A DNA stretch of 64,000 bases from Palsa-504 sp963753195 (GCA_963753195.1 CAVWBH010000009.1:682001-746000), one strand, 5' to 3'; positions 23,439-32,069 are shown, numbered from the stretch's first letter. Program-made: numbers and translations. Notes: generated by a model not told the origin, from the letters alone.

Positions 23439-25077
23439 CTAGGCGGGCGCGAGCAGGGAACGGATACGGTCCTGGCCGAGGGCCAGCACCAAGGTCGGCA
23501 CCCGCGGGCCCTCGTCCCGGCCGACCAGCAGCTCGTAGAGCACGGCGAACCAGGCCCGCTGGGCGTCCTTCAGCTCCTGGGTCGGCGGAGCGCTGATGGG
23601 CAGCCCGCGCTGGAGCTTGGGAATCCCGTACAGCAAGGTGGTCAGGCCCGCCACGGACCAGTCGTCCGCCATGTGCTTGAGCAGCAGCCGGACAGCGTCG
23701 CGTTCCTCGTCGGTCAGGGTCGCGAGCCTGGCGTAATCGGGCTCGTCACGGACCTGGGTGCGCTCTTCGGGCCGGACGTATTCGGTCACCCAGGCCTGTG
23801 CGCAGTCCAGCCGGGGCCGGACCTCGTCCAGGCTGCGCGACCGGGTCGTCCGCGGTCATGTCGCGCACGATCCGGAGCATCTGCACCTGGTCGCCGGCCG
23901 CGATGTCAGCCACCGAGGCCAGGGTGGCGAACCGCAGCGGGCGCGGCGTGGCCGGCAGCGGGCCCTGCGAGGTGCCCGCCGCGCGGGCGAACACGGCCTG
24001 CGCGGCGGCGGTGGCGGTGCCTTCGGCCACCCGGCGGGTCAGCGCGTCCCACTCGTCGTAGACCCGGCCCACCTCGGCGTCGAAGGCCAGGGTGATGGCC
24101 TGCTCGGGCCGCCGCCGCGCGTACAGCCAGCGCAGCAGCGGGGCCTCGAAGATCTCCAGCGCGTCAGCCGGGGTGGGGGCGCCACCGCGGGACCCGCTCA
24201 TCTTCGATGACCCGCTGCCGCCGACGAAGGCGTACCCGAAGTGCAGCGGCATCTCCCCGCCGAAGATCGAGGTCACCAGCTCACCGCCGACGGTGAAGCT
24301 GGACCCGGGCGAGGCGTGGTCCGCCCCGGCGGGCTCGAACGTCACGTGCTCGTAGGCCCACCGCATCGGCCAGTCGACCTTCCAGGCCAGCTTCCCGGCC
24401 ACGTCCGCGATCGGCGCCGGCCCCACGACCGCGCCGCAGGCGCAGATATAGGTGATGTCGGTGGTGCGGTCGTCGAATCCGGTCACGGTGGTGTCGTCCC
24501 GTCCGCAGGACGCGCAGTAGGGCCGGAACGGGTAGTACGCCCCGCCCCGGGCCTCGCCCTCGTCGTCGGTGTCGGCGCGCCTGGTCCGGTACCTGGCCAG
24601 GACCGCGCCGATCTCGGCGCGGCGCCGCATGGCCAGCACGATCTGCGCCGCGTAGGCGCCGGAGGTATACATCTCGGTCTGGCTGATCTCGGTGACGCGG
24701 ATCCCGAGACGCTCCAGCGAGTCCTGCAGGGGCGCCTTGAAGTGGGCGGCGAAGTTCTCATGCTGGCCGCACGGGTCGGGCACCCCGGTCAGCGGGCGGC
24801 CGATGTGCTCGGTGAGCCAGCCCGGGTACCCGGCCGGAACCCGGCGCAGCCGGTCGTAGTCGTCCCAGGACAAGATGTGCCGGCACGGCGCGCCATTACG
24901 GCGGACCTCGTCGGCGACCAGGTGCGGGGTCATGAGCTCGCGCAGGTTCCCCAGGTGCACCGGCCCGGACGGGCTGATTCCCGACGCGCAGGTCGGGACC
25001 TCGCCGGGATGCCAGCGTTCTCCCGCCGCCTGCACCTGGGCCGCTGTGCGCGCCACCCAGTCCTCGGCCGCAGCCAC
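23439..25077 (-). pseudogene. lysK: Class I (archaeal-type) lysyl-tRNA synthetase, frameshifted
   Basis: The GTG start at 25077 follows GAGGAGG. The first 440 residues show class I LysRS features: ASGISPSGPVHLGNLREL (HIGH equivalent), Cys pairs CASCG and CACG of the zinc-ribbon-like insertion, and GSSKMSGSRGG as the KMSKS loop. Near 23835-23845 the frame changes. The continuation RSLDEVRPRLDCAQAW then VTEYVRPEERTQ runs in another frame to 23439 and completes the anticodon-binding domain. One extra base explains the break. Without it the enzyme would charge tRNA-Lys. Many actinomycetes carry it beside a class II LysRS. Confidence 0.82.
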
Positions 25078-25744
25078 CGGCCAGCCTCCTCTACGGTCGT
25101 TCGCAGGCCTCAGGGTACAAGGACTCGCTTGGTGCCCGGCGATTTGGTCCCAGTGACGGGAATATGGCACAGCCCGTGGCCATTCCGCAGTAAGTGTGAG
25201 GAAAGTGACATGAGGACTGAAATTTCATTGGGCCCTAAAACGACAGAGCGCCCGTCACCCTAGGAAGAAGAGAGAGCAAAAGGAAGGTGACGGAGACTCT
25301 GCCGCTTGCTTCGCAAGTCTATCAGCCTGCCCGCTGGCTTGGCAGCCCGAGGCGTACATGCGCAGACGTCGCGGCCGCCGGCCAGCGGTGCAGGCCAGCC
25401 CGCGCCCGTCTGAGCAGCTCTGTTGCGGTTTGCCCCTTGCTCGCGGTGGCTGACTCCTGACCCTCGGCCCAGCCATCATCATCGTGATATTTCACCACGA
25501 GGCGGCATTCCAGGCAACGTTTCAGAAATCGGAAGATTTCATAATAATAAACTCCTGCAGATCGTTGGCTGCCGTCGGTTTCGATTTACTGCCCGGTAAT
25601 CCCTAACGGCGCCTGGGAACAGAAATTACCAGGGCAGGCATGAGCCTCGCCGTGTCATCCGGAGCAGATACGTGGGCGTCATATTCGTGGCAGGCGATGC
25701 GGCCCTTGAAGCGGCGTCGTCTTTAATCCGCGGGGGGGCGGACC
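25078..25744. other. Gene-poor 667-bp region before the tandem-HTH regulator
   Basis: No gene is convincing here, although a 75-codon minus-strand frame exists at 25255-25482. Base composition falls well below the window average, especially 25480-25600. CCGTCACC (25252-25259) and GGTGACGG (25286-25293) form an 8-bp inverted repeat around a purine-rich loop. A 19-bp dyad lies at 25482-25500. This is probably the regulatory region of the next gene and the border of a compositionally distinct island. Confidence 0.5.
25482..25500. promoter_or_regulatory. 19-bp imperfect dyad, possible operator
   Basis: TCGTG (25482-25486) and CACGA (25496-25500) flank GTGA...TCAC half sites in an AT-rich spot 245 bp before the LuxR-type regulator. 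The arrangement suits a dimeric repressor, and the protein is unknown. Confidence 0.3.
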
Positions 25745-26419
25745 ATGCGAGGTGTACTGCGCGAGGATGGCACTGCGGCTGAGGAAAGCCGCCCTAGGGG
25801 TGAAGGCGAATCGGTTCCGCCGAGAGCAATTCGGTCCTATTATCCCGATACGGCAGCTCTGGTCGTGCCAGAGGTCAGCGACCCCGCGGCCTCGTCGGCG
25901 ACCGTGCCCGCGCAGAGATGGGGCCCCGGCTGCGCCGGTGATCCGTTCTCAGCGCTGACGCCGCGGGAAATGGAGGTTTTGCGGCGTATTGCCGCGGGAC
26001 AGAATACCGCGACGATGGTCCGCGAAATGAAGGTCACGCCGGCAACTCTGCGAACCTACGTCAAGAATGTTCTGGGCAAGCTCGGCGCGCACAGCCGGCT
26101 CGAGGCCGCAAACCTCGCGAGCAAGAGAATTGCGCCGGACCGCACCGGGCCAGATCGTAACGAATCGCCATTCGCCAGGCTCACGCCCCGAGAGCGCGAG
26201 GTCTTGATTCACTTCACCGCGGGCACGGGCCTGCGCGAGGTAGCCAAGCACCTGCACATGGCGCAGAAGACCGTTAACACGCACCTGCAGAAAATAAGGA
26301 AAAAGCTTGGCGTGCACTCCACGCTGGAAGCGGTCACGCTGGCGCGGTACCAGCTCGGCCAGCATCCGAAAACAAGCGATCGCGACGGACGTCCTTACCT
26401 CTGCGCTGAACCCCGATGA
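25745..26419 (+). CDS. Regulator with two LuxR-type HTH domains in tandem
   Basis: A 224-residue protein with an unconserved head (1-66) and then two complete GerE/LuxR HTH units. Unit 1 is about 68-126 (FSALTPREMEVLRRIAAGQN...LRTYVKNVLGKLGAHSRLEA) and unit 2 about 142-203 (FARLTPREREVLIHFTAGTG...VNTHLQKIRKKLGVHSTLEA). LuxR proteins normally have one such domain after a receiver or sensor. Here there is no sensor, and a single chain could bind as a pseudo-dimer. It is the first gene of a same-strand run leading to a peptide and a protease. No strong ribosome site precedes the ATG. Confidence 0.85.
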   Translation: MRGVLREDGTAAEESRPRGEGESVPPRAIRSYYPDTAALVVPEVSDPAASSATVPAQRWGPGCAGDPFSALTPREMEVLRRIAAGQNTATMVREMKVTPATLRTYVKNVLGKLGAHSRLEAANLASKRIAPDRTGPDRNESPFARLTPREREVLIHFTAGTGLREVAKHLHMAQKTVNTHLQKIRKKLGVHSTLEAVTLARYQLGQHPKTSDRDGRPYLCAEPR

Positions 26420-26485
26420 CCAACGGATCCGGGCACGAGGAAAGAGCCAGGCCGAGGGAGCCGGCACGCACAGGAAGAACGGCGG

Positions 26486-26869
26486 ATGGATGACACTTTG
26501 AGCGAGGCCAGCTACCGCGCCGCGGACGGCGGCTCGCAGCTGGACGGCAGCTCGCAGCTGGACGGCAGCTCGGGCGGGGGCAGGGTATCTGCCGGGCCGT
26601 GGCCAGCTGAGAGAGGAGGCGAAACCACGGCTTCCGCGGCAGGCGCACGGCTTCGCCTGGTACAGGTTTACCTGACACCGGGGATGGACGAGTTCCTCCG
26701 GCAGGCGCGGTCCATGGCGATCACGCGGGGCCTGGATGTGACGGCCAGTGCTGTGGTCCGCCACGCCATGGAGCAGCTCATGGCCGCGACGAGCCCCGCC
26801 GATCTGGTCGAGCTGCTCGGCAGCCGGAAGGGGCAGATCCAGCCCAGGCGGGGCCGTCCCCGCAGATGA
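26486..26869 (+). CDS. Small putative DNA-binding protein (ribbon-helix-helix-like)
   Basis: A 127-residue protein. The first 50 residues are low complexity with a duplicated GGSQLDGSSQLDGSS stretch coded by an 18-bp tandem repeat. Residues 55-115 (RLRLVQVYLTPGMDEFLRQARSMAITRGLDVTASAVVRHAMEQLM) have one beta strand followed by two helices, as in CopG/ParD-like proteins. The tail is very basic (PRRGRPRR). AGGAAG precedes the ATG. It lies 66 bp after the tandem-HTH regulator and probably acts with it on the AT-rich region downstream. The family assignment is tentative. Confidence 0.6.
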   Translation: MDDTLSEASYRAADGGSQLDGSSQLDGSSGGGRVSAGPWPAERGGETTASAAGARLRLVQVYLTPGMDEFLRQARSMAITRGLDVTASAVVRHAMEQLMAATSPADLVELLGSRKGQIQPRRGRPRR

Positions 26870-26875
26870 AACTCG

Positions 26876-26907
26876 ATATGTGCATTTCAACTTCTATATG
26901 CGCATTT
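26876..26907. promoter_or_regulatory. Paired direct 12-mers, two helical turns apart
   Basis: ATATGTGCATTT (26876-26887) and ATATGCGCATTT (26896-26907) differ at one base and are spaced 20 bp start to start, so both would face the same side of the helix. This would suit two DNA-binding units of one protein, for instance the tandem-HTH regulator encoded 0.5 kb upstream. Confidence 0.45.
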
Positions 26908-26930
26908 GGCCCGGCATGTTAATTTCGGAT

Positions 26931-26944
26931 TTATGCATGCATAA
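26931..26944. promoter_or_regulatory. Perfect 14-bp palindrome
   Basis: TTATGCATGCATAA is fully symmetric and lies 24 bp beyond the paired 12-mers, sharing the ATGCAT core. It is likely another protein-binding site of the same control region. Confidence 0.4.
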
Positions 26945-27270
26945 TTAATGATGTCCTACTGTAATTTGGGGTTGCGGCATGTATCAGGTCCTGATAATTT
27001 TCTAAAACTGCGGACACCATTCGGGGAGTTGCACGGGGATAGCTGCCTTTGATAGGTTAGCCGCAATGCTGGAGCGCTGACTAATGCGCGGTCTGCGCTA
27101 GACCATGGTTGCTCGTCGGACCACATGGGGAGGCATGGCTTGGTCGCAGAGATAACGACTCTACGACGTCCGCAGCGGGACCATCCTTAGCATTTCTCAG
27201 CTACCCACAGGTTCCGGTGTCCGCAATTCTGCGATACCGGGAAACCAAAGAAGGAAGAAGGAGAACTGTT

Positions 27271-27483
27271 ATGTCTGAACTCAGCATCCTGGAGCTGGAG
27301 ACTGAGCACGCCGAGCTGCTGCCCGAGCGGGAGACGCTCTTCATCGTCGGCGGCCACATCCACGTGCACGTTGACCAGATCGCTGTCGCACTGGCGTCGC
27401 ACGGCCACGAGAACATCGCGGTCGCGGTCAACCTCGCCGTTATTGGCTCAGATGCGGTAAGCGAGTCTGCTCCCCCGATGTAG
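27271..27483 (+). CDS. Leader-like small peptide (putative RiPP precursor)
   Basis: A 70-residue peptide with an excellent AAGGAG site 7 nt before the ATG. Residues 1-23 (acidic, ending HAELLPERETL) look like a recognition leader. Residues 24-70 are a hydrophobic/His-rich core with repeated beta-like alternation (IHVHVDQIAVALASHG, then IAVAVNLAVIGSDAV) and no cysteine. I recall similar LLPxRETL-type peptides beside M50 protease genes in actinobacteria, but cannot confirm it here. It is followed 113 bp later by a membrane M50 protease gene. Modification or cleavage by that protease is an inference. Confidence 0.7.
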   Translation: MSELSILELETEHAELLPERETLFIVGGHIHVHVDQIAVALASHGHENIAVAVNLAVIGSDAVSESAPPM

Positions 27484-27596
27484 AACCTGCCGCTGCCGGG
27501 GATCGCTCTGCACGGGCGGTCCCCGGCGGTGCACCTAAACGTCGGCCAGAGCCGGCGCTTCGGGAAGCCGGGCCGCATCACAAGGGACATCTGGTC

Positions 27597-29666
27597 ATGC
27601 CGTACGCCGGAAAGCATCATCCCGGGACAGCTAGGGACGGTGGCAGCCGTCCCGATTACCCGACCGGACCGAGCCCGGCCGGCCATGCCGTGACAACGGA
27701 ACCGAGAAGAGCTGACCAGCGGCTGGTGGACAGGGCTTCACCCGGCGCGCCGCCTGGTGGCGCCGGCCCAGGGGCAGTGCCGGTGCTGGCTCCCGCGGTG
27801 GAACTGGTCGGGGAGTACCAGGGGTCAGGCCTGACGCAGGCGACCTTCCTGGCGCGGAACGCCTCGGGTCGGGTGGTGCAGCTGTCGCGGTTGCTGTGGC
27901 TGGTGCTGTCGGGGGTGGACGGGAGCCGGACGGTCGGGGAGATCGCGGCGCGGGTAAGTGTGGAGTTCGGCCGGACGGTCAGCGCGGGGAATGTTGAGTA
28001 CCTGCTGGAAACCAAGCTGACTCCGCTTGGGCTGGTGGCGGGCGGCGAGGGCGCGGCCCAGCCTGCGACCGCGAGGCCGGATGCAGCGCTCCTGGCCCTG
28101 CGCCTGCGCGGGACGCTGATCCCGGAGGCCGGGGTCCAGGTCGTGGCGCGGCTGTTCGGGCCGTTGTTCCTCCCGCCAGTAGTGGTGGTGGTCTTGGGGT
28201 TGCTGGCCGCGGCGGATGTGTGGCTGGTGCGATCCGGAGGGCTGCTGGCCGCGTTCCGTGATGTGCTGGCCCGCCCGCTGCTGCTGCTGGTATTGGTGGG
28301 CTTGTCGGTTTTGTCGATGGTGTTCCACGAGTGCGGGCACGCGGCGGCGTGCCGGTACGGCGGGGCGCGCCCGGGCCGGATCGGCATGGGCCTGTACGTG
28401 CTGTGGCCAGCCCTGTTCACCAACGTCACCGATTCCTACCGGCTGGGGCGGGCGGGCCGGATCCGGACCGACCTGGGCGGGGTGTACTTCAACGCGGTCT
28501 TCGCGGTGGTGCTGGCGGGCGCCTACCTGGGGACCGGCTACCTGCCGCTGGCGGCGACGGTGCTGCTGGTCCAGCTGGAGCTGGCGCTGCAGCTGCTGCC
28601 CTCACTGCGACTCGACGGGTACTTCATCCTGACCGATCTGGTCGGGGTGCCGGACCTGTTCCGGCAGGTCGGGCCGGTGCTACGCAGCCTGGTCCCCGGC
28701 CAGCCGGCTGATCTCCGGATGGGCGTCCTGCGGCGGGCCTCCCGGGTCGCCCTCACCGCGTGGGTGGTGGTGATCGTTCCGCTGCTGGGCGGCGAGCTGG
28801 TGCTGATCCTCCTGGGCATCCCCCGGCTGGCCACCGCGTTCACACGGTCGGTAACCGCACAGGCGGGCGCCATGGCAGCGCAGTTCGGCCGGGGCGAGGT
28901 AGCGACCGGGCTGGTCAGCGTGATCTCGGTGGTGCTGCTGGTGATCCCGGCCGCCGGGATGTGCTACGTCCTGATGCGGGCCGGGCGGATCGCGTTCCGC
29001 GCAGCGGCGGCGGCGGCCCGCAAGCACCCGGCCCTCCGGGCCCCGCTGGCCGTCGCGGCGATAGCGGCCGCAGCCGGACTGGCTGCCTCGTGGGGATTGC
29101 TGCCGCTACCCGGCGGCCACCCCGCAGCCACCGATCGCCCCTCGCTCTCCGTCTCCCCCTCCCCCGCTCTGGTCGCCATCCCTGCAGCCAGCAGGGTCAA
29201 GCCATCGTGGCTGACCCAGGCCCTGGACCGCCACGCCGGGCAGCCCCCGGCGGTCAGGTCGCGGGTTTCGGCCCGCCGCCACCACGGCTCGCACTCGCTC
29301 GCGCCGCTCTCAAAGCGAAGCCGAAGGCGGATCGGCCATCAGCCCGCCCGAGGCTCAGGTGCGGCGTGCCGCGGTAGCGGCGGTGTCCTTCGCTCCGGCC
29401 TCTGCGCCGGTCAAGTCACCTGCGCCGGTCAGGTCACCCGCGGCATCCAAGTCACCCGCGCTGTCCAAGTCACCCGCGCCTTCAGTGGCAGCGAGCCCGT
29501 CGCCACCGTCACCCGCGCCATCGGGGGCAGCGAGCCCGTCGCCACCGTCACCCGCGCCTTCAGGGGCAGCGAGCCCGTCGCCACCGTCACCCGAGCCATC
29601 GCGATCAGCGAGCCCGTCGTCGTCGCCGTCAACCGAGCCATCGGGATCAGCGAGCGCACCGTCTGA
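27597..29666 (+). CDS. Membrane M50-type zinc metalloprotease (putative peptide protease)
   Basis: As read, 689 residues. After an unconserved head, residues 70-145 form a small winged-helix-like domain (SRLLWLVLSGVDGSRTVGEIAARV) seen in peptide-recognising proteins. Several membrane helices follow. The zinc motif is HECGH (244-248), and D340 in LRLDGYFILTDL is the likely third ligand, as in site-2 proteases and YydH-like RiPP proteases. The last membrane helix ends near 525. Beyond that the tail is repetitive (29400-29640), and two frames are open: the one given here ends at 29666, the other (Pro/Ser/Ala-rich) at 29715. AAGGGA precedes the start. Confidence 0.85.
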   Translation: MPYAGKHHPGTARDGGSRPDYPTGPSPAGHAVTTEPRRADQRLVDRASPGAPPGGAGPGAVPVLAPAVELVGEYQGSGLTQATFLARNASGRVVQLSRLLWLVLSGVDGSRTVGEIAARVSVEFGRTVSAGNVEYLLETKLTPLGLVAGGEGAAQPATARPDAALLALRLRGTLIPEAGVQVVARLFGPLFLPPVVVVVLGLLAAADVWLVRSGGLLAAFRDVLARPLLLLVLVGLSVLSMVFHECGHAAACRYGGARPGRIGMGLYVLWPALFTNVTDSYRLGRAGRIRTDLGGVYFNAVFAVVLAGAYLGTGYLPLAATVLLVQLELALQLLPSLRLDGYFILTDLVGVPDLFRQVGPVLRSLVPGQPADLRMGVLRRASRVALTAWVVVIVPLLGGELVLILLGIPRLATAFTRSVTAQAGAMAAQFGRGEVATGLVSVISVVLLVIPAAGMCYVLMRAGRIAFRAAAAAARKHPALRAPLAVAAIAAAAGLAASWGLLPLPGGHPAATDRPSLSVSPSPALVAIPAASRVKPSWLTQALDRHAGQPPAVRSRVSARRHHGSHSLAPLSKRSRRRIGHQPARGSGAACRGSGGVLRSGLCAGQVTCAGQVTRGIQVTRAVQVTRAFSGSEPVATVTRAIGGSEPVATVTRAFRGSEPVATVTRAIAISEPVVVAVNRAIGISERTV
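29404..29640. repeat. Minisatellite in the protease tail
   Basis: Two repeat families follow each other: a 15-18 bp unit (GTCAAGTCACCCGCG-like) and then a 36-bp unit (GGGGCAGCGAGCCCGTCGCC-type) in three to four copies. In the annotated frame the latter codes for GSEPVATVTRAF. In the next frame it codes for PSGAASPSPPSPA. The copy number is likely variable between strains. Confidence 0.75.
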
Positions 29667-29902
29667 TCTGTCTTCGGCATCTTCTTCGTCAGTGATAACC
29701 AAGGCAGAAAAATAGGGCTGGGAAAATGAGGATAAGAAAAATTGGGAGGGTCAGACAAGAGCTTCAGGTTCGTGTCGGCCAGCTCGTCACGGTAAGTCCA
29801 TAAGTGACCGGAATTAGTCCCGGTGCGGACCTTCAAATGCACCCTTCTGCAGGCCCATGGCCTGTGATAAGTTGTCCGACATCAGGAAGGAGAGAGATTA
29901 TT

Positions 29903-30673
29903 ATGCTGACCAAAAAATGGGGTAGCCGACGGCTGCGCTGGGGAGTCGTGGCACTAACGGCATTCGTTCCGTTCACCCTTCCCGTCGCCGCATCAGCGGC
30001 CCAGGGTCCCACCGCGACCGGGGAATCCATACAGTACGTCAACGTGACAGTCAACCCGCCCGCAGGCGCTCAGACCTCGGCGTATGACAATTCTGTATAC
30101 GCGACCAGCAGCAGGAACGGGCGCAGTCCCTTTGAATTCACGTATAAGTTGCGGAATAGCAACGCACCGATCATCACCGCCAGCAATTATGCCCAGGCGG
30201 ACGTAAGCAGCTGCCGTCATTGCAGTGCTACCGCGATCGCTTTCCAGGTGGTGCTGGTATCAAAGCAGACACTCGCCAAGCTCACCGCGTTTGATGCGGC
30301 TCTCGGTACCACGCACGACTGCAAGACCTGCAATAGCCTCGCCGAAGCGTTCCAGATCGTCTACGCCACTGACGACGCTTCACAGCTAGGCTTGGGGGTG
30401 ACATACGCGTCCAATGTAACGGCATCCAAGCTGAGGGCGCTGCAACATTCCGGCCTGAGCACCGCTCAGATACAGAGCCGGTCTACCGCTCTGGTGCAGA
30501 ACCTCATCGGCCTTTTGCAGGCCGCATCCCGCGACTCGGCGGGCCCCCTCGGCGGCCCGAACCAGGGGAGCGAGACGGGGTGGACTCCCGCCATCAACGG
30601 TGCTGATCACAGCGCAGCGCTGACCAGCAATACCCAGCCCATCATCGACCTGATGAGTGAAATTCAGCACTGA
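29903..30673 (+). CDS. Secreted protein with two CxxC motifs
   Basis: A 256-residue exported protein: signal peptide with a basic twin-arginine-like n-region (KKWGSRRLRWGVVALTAF, cleavage likely after ASA near residue 33). Two matched segments follow, SSCRHCSATAIAFQVVLVS (C104, C107) and HDCKTCNSLAEAFQIVYAT (C140, C143). These may form two zinc or disulfide knuckles. I associate this double motif with proteins or C-terminal domains found beside YydH-like M50 proteases in actinobacteria. AAGGAG lies before the ATG. It is the last gene of the cluster before a strong hairpin. Its role (substrate, inhibitor or matrix component) is unknown. Confidence 0.75.
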   Translation: MLTKKWGSRRLRWGVVALTAFVPFTLPVAASAAQGPTATGESIQYVNVTVNPPAGAQTSAYDNSVYATSSRNGRSPFEFTYKLRNSNAPIITASNYAQADVSSCRHCSATAIAFQVVLVSKQTLAKLTAFDAALGTTHDCKTCNSLAEAFQIVYATDDASQLGLGVTYASNVTASKLRALQHSGLSTAQIQSRSTALVQNLIGLLQAASRDSAGPLGGPNQGSETGWTPAINGADHSAALTSNTQPIIDLMSEIQH

Positions 30674-30712
30674 TCCTCTGGCCGTTGGCGGCTGACGTCT
30701 CGGCCAGCCGCT

Positions 30713-30745
30713 GCTGCCCGGCCCCCTCTGAGGGGGCCGGGCAGC
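30713..30745 (+). terminator. Strong hairpin terminator after the secreted protein gene
   Basis: GCTGCCCGGCCCCCTC pairs perfectly with GAGGGGGCCGGGCAGC around a very short loop, 40 bp after the stop codon at 30673. No T-run follows. It would serve both this gene and the convergent membrane protein gene. Confidence 0.75.
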
Positions 30746-30789
30746 GCCATGTCTGGCCACGCGCGCTGCTCCCAGTCGGACTGCGACGG

Positions 30790-31185
30790 TTAAGGCGGGC
30801 CGGACGTGGGCGTCGTCCCGGGCGAACCGGACGCCGGGGACGGCGATGATCCGGGGGCGGTGCCCAGCCCCGAGGTATCCGGCGTGGCCGAGCCCGACGG
30901 CGTGGCGGAGAGGGGCGGCGTGGCCGAGCCGCTCGTTTCCGGTGTGCGGGTCGGGCTCGCCGACGGGACCGGGCTGGACGTGGACGGCGTGGGGACGGAT
31001 TTCGCCGTGCTGCTGACGGTGGGCTGGGGCGCTGCCACCGAGGCAGGTGTCGGGCGCACCAGGATGTACAACGCGAACACGGCCAGGAACGCGACGGTCA
31101 GGACGATGGTCGAGGTCCGGGGCCGCATGGCCAGGAGCCGGCTGCGGTCACGCGGCCCGTGCCGGCTGCGGCGCGGATCGCTCAC
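30790..31185 (-). CDS. Membrane-anchored Pro/Ser/Thr-rich protein
   Basis: A 131-residue protein: basic cytoplasmic head (1-25), one transmembrane helix (about 26-43, TSTIVLTVAFLAVFALYILV) and an extracellular tail made only of Pro, Ser, Thr, Ala and Gly (PSASPTRTPETSGSATPP and similar). This is a wall-spanning stalk with no domain. It starts inside the stop codon of the MscS gene (ATGA overlap), so the two are made together. Function is unknown. Confidence 0.75.
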   Translation of the reverse strand: MSDPRRSRHGPRDRSRLLAMRPRTSTIVLTVAFLAVFALYILVRPTPASVAAPQPTVSSTAKSVPTPSTSSPVPSASPTRTPETSGSATPPLSATPSGSATPDTSGLGTAPGSSPSPASGSPGTTPTSGPP

Positions 31186-32069
31186 GAGGCGCCCCCGGTC
31201 GCGCGGGCCGTGTCAAGGTCAGCGGACACGTTGATGCCCTCGTGGCGGAAGGCCGACGCGACCCGGGCGCGTAGCTCGCGGCCGATGTCGAACTGCATCC
31301 CGGGCAGCGTGCGCGCCACCATTCGCACCGAGAACGTGTCGACCTCGATCCGCTCCACGCCCATCACGCTGGGAGGGTCGAGCATCATCTTGCGCAGCCG
31401 GTCGTCGTCCCAGGCTTCCTCGCCGACCCGCTTGAGGACCTCGGTGACCCGGCTGACCTCAACGGCGGCCGGGACGGGCACGTCGATCACAGCCCGGGCC
31501 CAGTCTCGGGACAAGTTGGTCACCTGGATGATCTGGCCGTTGGGCGTGGTGATGACCTCGCCGCTGACGGTCCGGATCCGGGTGACCCGGAGGGTGACGT
31601 CCTCGACCGTGCCGACGGCAGGCTCGGATATGCCCGTGACCGAGATCCGGACAACGTCACCGAAGCCGTACTGGCGCTCAGCGGTGATGAAGAACCCGGC
31701 GCCGATGTCCTGGACGAACCGCTGCAGGCCGAAGCCCAGCGCCGCGCTGATCAGGGCGGCGGGCGCGACCAGGCCCGCCAGGGGCACGCCGAGGCGCTCC
31801 ACGATCAGCACGGCGACGACGACGTACAGCACGGCCAGGAACGCCCACGTGACCACCTCGGCGACCACGTGCCGGTGCTTGGCCGCCTCGGAGCGCACCA
31901 GCTCATCGGTCTCGCGGGCGCGCGCGTCGATGTTCGCCACGACCCGGTCACAGACCCATTCGGCCAGCCGGGTCAGCAGAACGGCGCCCAGCACGAGCAG
32001 CACGATTTCCAGCAGGGAGCTCCGGACCCACAGGTTCAGGTCATTCAGCGAAGCGATTGCGCCTGGCAC
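31182..32069 (-). CDS. MscS-family mechanosensitive ion channel
   Basis: A 295-residue channel protein with three membrane helices. The third (VAPAALISAALGFGLQRFVQDIGAGFFITAERQYGFGD) carries the Ala/Gly-rich pore helix and the FGDVVRI beta-domain entry typical of MscS. The cytoplasmic part follows (TPNGQIIQVTNLSRDWARAVIDVPV). It opens under membrane tension to release solutes in osmotic downshock. I chose the GTG at 32069 because GGAGG lies 5 nt upstream. A TTG at 32081 is an alternative. Confidence 0.92.
   Translation of the reverse strand: MPGAIASLNDLNLWVRSSLLEIVLLVLGAVLLTRLAEWVCDRVVANIDARARETDELVRSEAAKHRHVVAEVVTWAFLAVLYVVVAVLIVERLGVPLAGLVAPAALISAALGFGLQRFVQDIGAGFFITAERQYGFGDVVRISVTGISEPAVGTVEDVTLRVTRIRTVSGEVITTPNGQIIQVTNLSRDWARAVIDVPVPAAVEVSRVTEVLKRVGEEAWDDDRLRKMMLDPPSVMGVERIEVDTFSVRMVARTLPGMQFDIGRELRARVASAFRHEGINVSADLDTARATGGAS

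Larger units (their letters stand above)
26870..27270. promoter_or_regulatory. AT-rich 401-bp control region before the peptide gene
   Basis: No gene is seen here. The first 120 bp are exceptionally AT-rich for this genome. They contain two direct 12-mers ATATGTGCATTT and ATATGCGCATTT (26876 and 26896) and a perfect palindrome at 26931-26944. The last part leads into a strong Shine-Dalgarno. It most likely carries the promoter and regulator sites for the peptide-protease genes. Confidence 0.6.

Noticed and set aside
25255..25482. 75-codon frame in the gap before the tandem-HTH regulator
   Set aside because: No ribosome site, poor third-position GC bias and no recognisable composition.
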